From contig NZ_JAOWKX010000002.1 in NCBI RefSeq assembly GCF_025751585.1, positions 186,001-250,000 on the forward strand: a stretch of DNA of 64,000 bases. Reading direction: 5' to 3'. A program made the translations under genes and the position numbers. Position 1 is the stretch's first letter; each line of letters starts with the position of its first letter. The notes under the pieces were generated by a model. The model was not told the origin of the DNA, searched no databases, and worked only from the letters and a program-made list of their open reading frames with translations. The stretch comes from Fluctibacter corallii (lineage in GTDB: Bacteria; Pseudomonadota; Gammaproteobacteria; Enterobacterales; Alteromonadaceae). Shown piece after piece: positions 56,309 through 64,000 of this stretch.

Positions 56309-56626
56309 TTATCCCCAGAGTTTTTCTAGTTGGTAAAAGTCTCGTGCTTCGTCTTGCATCACATGAACGATAATATCGCCAAGATCAACTAATACCCAAT
56401 CACCGGTATCTTGACCTTCCACACTTAATGGGGGATGACCTGCTTGTTTAAGCTCGGTAACAACATGCTCTGCAATTGATGAAACGTGGCGTTTAGAATT
56501 GCCTGAACAGACAAGCATGGTGTCTGTAACAGTTGACTTACCTTCAACATTCAAATCAATGATGTCTCTGCCTTTCAAATCTTCAATTTTGTCGATGACA
56601 AATTGCTTCATTTGCTGATGGTCCAA
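56309..56626 (-). CDS. rsfS: Ribosome silencing factor
   Basis: A 105-residue Iojap-family protein that binds uL14 and blocks subunit joining during nutrient limitation. [29 protein letters not shown] and [20 protein letters not shown] are signature segments. The TTG at 56626 is favoured because AAGGAG lies 5 nt upstream; an ATG at 56611 is the alternative. It lies between nadD and rlmH as in most gammaproteobacteria. Confidence 0.95.
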   Translation of the reverse strand: MDHQQMKQFVIDKIEDLKGRDIIDLNVEGKSTVTDTMLVCSGNSKRHVSSIAEHVVTELKQAGHPPLSVEGQDTGDWVLVDLGDIIVHVMQDEARDFYQLEKLWG

Positions 56627-56671
56627 AGGGTCTCCTTATTTAGGTATGTTTTACTAAAGTTTATCAGAAAT

Positions 56672-57304
56672 CTATGCATATAAATGATGAGCTTGAATGT
56701 ACTCGCTTACCGCGCTAGGTACAAGCTGCTGCCACGGCTGCCCCATTTTAATACGCGCGCGTATATCGGTCGATGATATATCTCGAATTTGACTCTGGCT
56801 GATATAAATAAGTCCTTGCGTTTGGTTATTTAGGTGCAAGGGCGTAGCCACTATTTTGTCAATCAGTTCTGCTGGGATAACACCGTCGTCAGCGGAGTTG
56901 CGTCGATTAAATACAATTAAATGCGCCAGCTCAAGAATCTGCTCCCACTTGTGCCAAGTGGTAAATTGGTACAGCGAATCCATTCCCATAAAAAAATACA
57001 GGGTGGTGTTCGGGTGCAACAACGTTAGATGAGATAACGTCTCCACGGTGTACGAAGGGGTAGACTGAGTTATTTCCCAATCGTTGACCGATAAGCCCGA
57101 TGTTTGCTCACAGACACGCGTTACCATTTCCAGTCGGTGGGCTGGCGTCACTGTAGGCTCTGCTTTATGAGGGGGAACGTGGCAAGGTACAAGGGTGACC
57201 TCACTCAAAGACACTTCACTCATGGTCTCTGTTATGGCTAGAAGATGACCATTGTGAAGAGGATCAAAGGTCCCGCCAAAAATACCGAGTTTGTTTTTCG
57301 ACAT
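56672..57304 (-). CDS. nadD: Nicotinate-nucleotide adenylyltransferase
   Basis: Adenylates nicotinate mononucleotide to deamido-NAD. The 210-residue protein has the nucleotidyl-transferase motif GGTFDPLHNGHL near the N-terminus, the substrate segment FFMGMDSLYQFTTWHKWEQIL and the late IRDISSTDIRARI (ISSTxxR) phosphate-binding motif. The ATG shares one base with the holA stop codon. Cytosolic. Confidence 0.96.
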   Translation of the reverse strand: MSKNKLGIFGGTFDPLHNGHLLAITETMSEVSLSEVTLVPCHVPPHKAEPTVTPAHRLEMVTRVCEQTSGLSVNDWEITQSTPSYTVETLSHLTLLHPNTTLYFFMGMDSLYQFTTWHKWEQILELAHLIVFNRRNSADDGVIPAELIDKIVATPLHLNNQTQGLIYISQSQIRDISSTDIRARIKMGQPWQQLVPSAVSEYIQAHHLYA

Positions 57305-58326
57305 TATTCTAGCGGTACTCCGTCAAGCGGAATTCCCATAAACAGCAAACAAATGTGAGCCAATTCAATAAAAGGGCGTGAAACCGATTCTTGTTTGAAC
57401 TTACTGTCTAAAATAGCCAGTTTTTGTTGAATATGACTTAATTGAGTATCTTGCATTCTAGCGAGTGCGTGTTGATACATAGCTTGTCGATTTTTCCAGA
57501 TCTTAAATTGATTCCAGTTAACGTGTTGGCCTTGTTGCTGGGCATCTTTTATCTGACGCAACGTTTGCCATTCTCGTGTTAAAGCCCACAGGACAATAGT
57601 CGGTTCGAGACCTTCACTTTCGAGGCGATATAGCATTTTGACGGCTTTTTTTGCATCTGCACTGAGCAATACATCAATAAGTTGAAAAACATTAAATCGG
57701 GATTGATCAACGGTTACGCTATTTAGCGCTTCGACTTCAATCGTTTGGCCAGGAAATAGCAGAGCGAGTTTGTCTATTTCTTGTTTTGCTGCGAGTAAGT
57801 TTCCTTCACACAGCTCTCCAAGCATGCGAATACTCTCTTGCGTGGCCTTAAGGCCAGCATCATGTATCGTTTGCGAAAGCCATTGGTGCAGTGCTTTCCC
57901 TTCAAGCGGATAACACGGAACGTACACCCCACGACTATCTAGTGCTTTGAACCACTTGCTGTTGGTGACATCACGCCCGACTTTATCGCCATGAATAACT
58001 AATATTGTGTCACTAAGCGCCTGTGAAGCGATGTCTGTCAATAACTTGCTGCCTTGTGTGCCGGGCTTGCCGGAAGGCAGGTGAAGCTCTATTAGCTGTT
58101 TTGACGCAAACAAAGATAAAGACTGTGTTGCTTCTAATAAAGTGTGCCAATCAAACTGATTATCAACCGCCAGACTTTGTCGCTCATCGAACCCTTCATT
58201 TTTCGCTTGGTCTCGAATGGCTTGAAGCGTTTGCATTTTTTGCTGCGGCTCTTCACCAAATATTAAATAAAATGGTGAGAGACCTTGAGACAGTTGTGAA
58301 TGTAAACGATTAGGGTAAATCTGCAT
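57304..58326 (-). CDS. holA: DNA polymerase III subunit delta
   Basis: The clamp-loader wrench that opens the beta sliding clamp. The 340-residue AAA+-like protein has no functional Walker A, as is normal for delta. The N-terminus MQIYPNRLHSQLSQGLSPFYLIFGEEPQ matches E. coli HolA. SLFASKQLIELHLPSGKPG contains the region just after the clamp-binding LF element. It lies 19 bp after lptE and overlaps nadD by 1 nt. Confidence 0.95.
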   Translation of the reverse strand: MQIYPNRLHSQLSQGLSPFYLIFGEEPQQKMQTLQAIRDQAKNEGFDERQSLAVDNQFDWHTLLEATQSLSLFASKQLIELHLPSGKPGTQGSKLLTDIASQALSDTILVIHGDKVGRDVTNSKWFKALDSRGVYVPCYPLEGKALHQWLSQTIHDAGLKATQESIRMLGELCEGNLLAAKQEIDKLALLFPGQTIEVEALNSVTVDQSRFNVFQLIDVLLSADAKKAVKMLYRLESEGLEPTIVLWALTREWQTLRQIKDAQQQGQHVNWNQFKIWKNRQAMYQHALARMQDTQLSHIQQKLAILDSKFKQESVSRPFIELAHICLLFMGIPLDGVPLE

Positions 58327-58345
58327 GGCAAAAACGAGAGTTTGT

Positions 58346-58906
58346 CTAGAGTGTATTAGCGCTAGGCTGGTTCGTTAATGCGTGTGAATCTCGCAACGGT
58401 GCTAGTTCTCGCTGGTTGGTCATTAAGCGAATGATTCTGTCTGATGCTTCACGGTGCATCTCACTTAATACCAGTTCTAGTTCGCGTGATTTTGCTAATA
58501 CTGCATCGGGATCGTCTTGATATTCTCGCGTAACTTCCACTGAATGTATCATCGGCTCTCTTTCAGAAAATGAAATCGCATACTGTACAGTAAAAACAAG
58601 CTCATACTCTGCCACTTGCCCTGAAGAGAATAGTGATAATAATCTTCTGTCAAGCTGGTCAGAGATGAGTTGAATATGAACGGTGTCACTTGATAATTCT
58701 TCTTGCGACTCAACCAGTGGAATTTGATAGAGCTTAAAGCGCTTTTTTAGCGCTCTAAGCATGGGGGAGTGATCAAAAGGAGCAGCCACAGACGCTTGTT
58801 TAATGCCATGTGGAAGAGGTTGTTCACCCCGTAGTTTAAAGCCACATCCTGCTAGCAACGACAAGATCAGAAATGTGTAAACCAGGCGTGCGTAGTGCGT
58901 CATCAT
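58346..58906 (-). CDS. lptE: LPS-assembly lipoprotein LptE
   Basis: Plugs the LptD outer-membrane barrel during lipopolysaccharide insertion. The 186-residue precursor has the lipobox LAGC with Cys 21 and the following GFKLRGEQPLPHG, the family hallmark. The rest is a weakly conserved alpha/beta domain. It is 27 bp downstream of leuS; identification relies on lipobox, N-terminal motif and conserved position. Confidence 0.94.
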   Translation of the reverse strand: MMTHYARLVYTFLILSLLAGCGFKLRGEQPLPHGIKQASVAAPFDHSPMLRALKKRFKLYQIPLVESQEELSSDTVHIQLISDQLDRRLLSLFSSGQVAEYELVFTVQYAISFSEREPMIHSVEVTREYQDDPDAVLAKSRELELVLSEMHREASDRIIRLMTNQRELAPLRDSHALTNQPSANTL

Positions 58907-58933
58907 AAAATGGCTGCCTCCTTCAGTTATGAT

Positions 58934-61537
<2,604 letters not shown>

Positions 61538-61794
61538 TTATAACGCTTTCCGCTGGTTAATGTAGGTTGAAATGATTAGCCGCTTAGAATACCTCAGGCG
61601 GGCTATTAGCCACAATAGCTGAATGAGGAAATTGCGGCTTTTGATGGGAAAAGAAAGCGATGGATAATGTAGAATTCAGATTTTGGCTATATTTGCACCA
61701 ATAAAGTGCCCAATTCAATAATGAAAATTCGCTATACTTAATGGGTGCCGTTAAAAAGAAGTGAGCGCACAAACGTGATAATGAAGGTGATGCA

Positions 61795-62274
61795 ATGCCA
61801 AAAAAGCCGACCCGATACGAAATTTATGTAGAAAAGGTGTATTCATCTTTTGAGCAAGCCGCTGATCGCACCGCTTCGTCATTATTTGAAGCGATGGAAG
61901 ACGCGAAAGCGTACTTTAAAGCCGCAGGTCAATTGGGCAAAGATGAAATTGATACTATGGAGCAGTTTTTTATGCGCGACTATCAAGCTTTCATTGAGCA
62001 ACTGAATAAGCAGGCTGATCAATCGATATGGGTACATTCCTTAAAAGATAAATTTTCCGAATTACTCGCAGACATGACCGATCACTCAGCCGTACAAGCG
62101 TTTGAGTTTAAACAAGACTTAGATCACCATGGTGAATACAGTGTCGGCGAAATCGTGGCGTTAGGTGAATTGGTGTGTTTAGCGTGCGGACATCGACACC
62201 CTGTCGACTTTCCTGAAACAATTCAACCATGTACACAGTGCGGCCATAGCCATTTTAGCCGTTTCTCTGACTAG
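61795..62274 (+). CDS. YbeL-like zinc-ribbon protein (DUF1451)
   Basis: A 159-residue protein with a helical N-terminal two-thirds and a C-terminal zinc ribbon formed by LVCLACGHRHPV and QPCTQCGHSHF (two CxxC pairs). It matches E. coli YbeL, also encoded beside leuS. Function unknown. The ATG follows AAGGTG. Divergent from leuS. Confidence 0.87.
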   Translation: MPKKPTRYEIYVEKVYSSFEQAADRTASSLFEAMEDAKAYFKAAGQLGKDEIDTMEQFFMRDYQAFIEQLNKQADQSIWVHSLKDKFSELLADMTDHSAVQAFEFKQDLDHHGEYSVGEIVALGELVCLACGHRHPVDFPETIQPCTQCGHSHFSRFSD

Positions 62275-62288
62275 TTATAGGCGCAATA

Positions 62289-62825
62289 TCACTGTGCCTT
62301 TGAGGTATAGTTAATCAAACCGCTTAATTGAATCCCTTGCACCTCATCTACAATCGGCGCAAGTTTGTCAAACGCATTCTTATCTGCGCCCTGAACAGTA
62401 TAAGTCAACGTGACTTCTGTCCCTGTTTCTTTCGGATTAAATTGCCAATTTAGTGCACCGTACATGCCCATCCCTTGTAAAGGACCTAAGCCTCCCACCA
62501 TCGTAAGTTGGGTCTCTTTTGCTACAAATACAACGCGCATGTGCTCGGCTGAGTTATCACCGCTGACTTCGCAAAAACAGCCACCGGCTTTTGGGGTGAG
62601 TGAAAATGTTCCTTTCTCTCCCCACCAACTGTGATCTTTCGGCCACCATGCATCAATATTATTTACAAAGTCATACCACACTGTTTCTGGTGGCGCGTTT
62701 ATAACCGCTTTGTTCACGATTTTAAAGCCATGGGGCTGCGTCCATTTGACCTCTGCGTGTGCAAAGGGAAGCATAGTTAGCAAAATCGCAGATATCCACA
62801 GTGAAAGGCCGCAGCTTTTACGCAT
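62289..62825 (-). CDS. Secreted SRPBCC-domain protein
   Basis: A 178-residue protein with a Sec signal peptide (cut near FAHAEV) followed by a START/Bet v1-like SRPBCC domain (about residues 35-175), with INAPPETVWYDFVN at its start and GTEVTLTYTVQG in the last strands. This fold makes a hydrophobic ligand pocket. Periplasmic SRPBCC proteins are poorly characterised, and no ligand can be named. It is convergent with the YbeL-like gene (14-bp gap) and is probably monocistronic. Confidence 0.85.
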   Translation of the reverse strand: MRKSCGLSLWISAILLTMLPFAHAEVKWTQPHGFKIVNKAVINAPPETVWYDFVNNIDAWWPKDHSWWGEKGTFSLTPKAGGCFCEVSGDNSAEHMRVVFVAKETQLTMVGGLGPLQGMGMYGALNWQFNPKETGTEVTLTYTVQGADKNAFDKLAPIVDEVQGIQLSGLINYTSKAQ

Positions 62826-62970
62826 TTGTTAATTGTCCAATTTGTTTTATGTAGCTATAAGAATAAAAGTGATTTTGAGAAAAGGTCAACTATTGGGCAA
62901 ACGATTGTCCTTTGGTTGACACAACATCGCAATCGGGTTTCACTGTGCAAAAATACTAAACGTGCTTACT

Positions 62971-64000
62971 ATGACCGATATCCACGCGCTAACACTTGAA
63001 GAGCTGTCTGCGAAACCCAGCCGAAGAATAATTAATCAGGCATTAAAAAACGATGATGCGCTAACAGCGACGTTTATCGGACAAGAGCGAGCAAGAGACG
63101 CACTTGAATTTGGACTGGGTATTAATGCCAACGGTTATAATTTGTATGTGATGGGAGAGCATGCCACTGGGCGGTATACATTAGTGCATGAGTACATTTC
63201 TAAACATGTGCAAAATGTACCGACACCCGATGACTGGTGTTACATTAATAATTTTGAAGAAGAGCGGGAGCCCTTTGTTTTAAGACTGCCGCCGGGCGAA
63301 AGCAAAAAATTACACAAGGAAATGGAAGCCCTCATTGATGAGCTGCTAGACACGTTTCCAGCAGCATTTGATAATCCAGGTTACCAACGTAAAAAGGCCG
63401 CCATCACGCGAGAATTCGACCAACGCTACGATAAAGCGATAGATGACGTCGAGCTCTTCGCCCAAAGTCAGGGTGTAGCGATGTTTGAAGAAGGCGGCAC
63501 TATTAGCTTTTCTCCTATTGTAAACGACAAACCTATCAATGATGCAGAATTTGCAAAACTGACAGACGAGCAGCGCAAACACTATTATGATTTAATTGAT
63601 ACGTTAGAAAGCCGATTGAGCGAAGCGTTAATTGAGTTACCTCAGTGGAAACGAGCATCGTCTGAAAGCTTACGCCAATTAAAACGTGATACCGCAGAGC
63701 AGGGCATTCGACCACTGTTGAAAGAGTTAGAGCACAAATATGCATCTGACTTGGGTATCGTTAAATTTTTACATCAACTCAAGCCACACTTGATTGACAC
63801 TGTCGTTGAAATCCTTGCTGAAGAAAGTAAAGAAGAAAAAACAGACGAATTAGACAAGCGCGCCATTCTGGAAGAGCAATACCTTCCAAACATGGTAGTG
63901 AGCCACGAACTCAATAGTGGTGCACCTGTTGTGTATGAACCTAATCCAACCTATCAGAATTTGTTTGGACGCATTGAATATACCAATGTGCAAGGCTCTG
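62971..64000 (+). CDS. Lon-related (LonB/YcbZ-like) protease, 3' part outside window
   Basis: The first 343 codons of an AAA_32/Lon-related protease, starting MTDIHALTLEELSAKPSRR. FIGQERARDALEFGLGINANGYNLYVMG leads into the P-loop region GEHATGRYTLV, where Arg replaces the Walker A Lys, so ATP handling may be altered. A long helical insertion follows (about residues 100-290). The Ser-Lys protease domain would lie past the right edge. Members of this family are widespread but little studied; E. coli YcbZ is the best-known relative. The ATG at 62971 is the first plausible start. Confidence 0.85.
   Translation, partial: MTDIHALTLEELSAKPSRRIINQALKNDDALTATFIGQERARDALEFGLGINANGYNLYVMGEHATGRYTLVHEYISKHVQNVPTPDDWCYINNFEEEREPFVLRLPPGESKKLHKEMEALIDELLDTFPAAFDNPGYQRKKAAITREFDQRYDKAIDDVELFAQSQGVAMFEEGGTISFSPIVNDKPINDAEFAKLTDEQRKHYYDLIDTLESRLSEALIELPQWKRASSESLRQLKRDTAEQGIRPLLKELEHKYASDLGIVKFLHQLKPHLIDTVVEILAEESKEEKTDELDKRAILEEQYLPNMVVSHELNSGAPVVYEPNPTYQNLFGRIEYTNVQGS

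Overview
The window is a gene-dense, moderately AT-rich gammaproteobacterial chromosome segment. It most resembles a marine Alteromonadales genome (Alteromonas, Glaciecola or a relative). This rests on conserved neighbourhoods: leuS-lptE-holA-nadD-rsfS-rlmH-mrdA-rodA-mltB-rlpA-dacA-ybeD-lipB-lipA, purB-hflD-mnmA-rluE-icd, cspD/clpS-clpA, and a fur/fldA/DUF2788/ybfF group. A monomeric NADP isocitrate dehydrogenase, an H-NS-like protein and several RND pumps fit the same picture. I saw no rRNA, tRNA, CRISPR array, insertion sequence, prophage or replication origin. Species identity is inference.

Layout. 0-1 kb: 5' part of an RND membrane-fusion lipoprotein gene that runs off the left edge. 1.2-2.5 kb: OsmC-like and CvfB-like genes. 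2.56-7.0 kb: the 5-oxoprolinase genes pxpABC, then a D-amino-acid transaminase and alanine racemase, together a glutamate/alanine D/L module. 7.1-15.5 kb: fur, a chemoreceptor, a divergent LysR/VOC pair, fldA, a DUF2788 protein, ybfF, an H-NS homologue and ETF:ubiquinone oxidoreductase. 15.7-17.4 kb: etfBA, divergent from ETF-QO, with two TTGAC/GTCAA palindromes between them. 17.7-22 kb: an RND efflux pair. 22.4-25.2 kb: an RRM RNA-binding protein with a folded leader and a TonB-dependent receptor.

25.5-31.9 kb: a GlxA-type AraC regulator divergent from a catabolic operon (large acyl-CoA dehydrogenase, CurA-like reductase, two SDRs), then a small alpha/beta hydrolase. Electrons from the acyl-CoA dehydrogenase would pass to EtfAB and ETF-QO, encoded 10 kb away. 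31.9-36.2 kb: a second RND pair in permease-first order. 36.4-46.7 kb: housekeeping genes (purB, hflD, mnmA, rluE, icd, cspD, clpS, clpA). 46.8-47.4 kb: an M23-like lipoprotein. 47.5-61.5 kb: a 14-gene minus-strand run for cell elongation, peptidoglycan trimming, LPS assembly, ribosome maturation, NAD synthesis and lipoylation. 61.8-64 kb: a YbeL-like zinc-ribbon protein, a secreted SRPBCC protein and the start of a Lon-related protease.

Nothing here can be called a new defence or mobile system. The items most worth following are the unassigned acyl-CoA catabolic operon with its GlxA regulator and neighbouring TonB receptor, the paired palindromes at the ETF locus, the structured leader of the RRM gene, the pxpABC-dat-alr grouping, and several unexplained intergenic hairpins and dyads.
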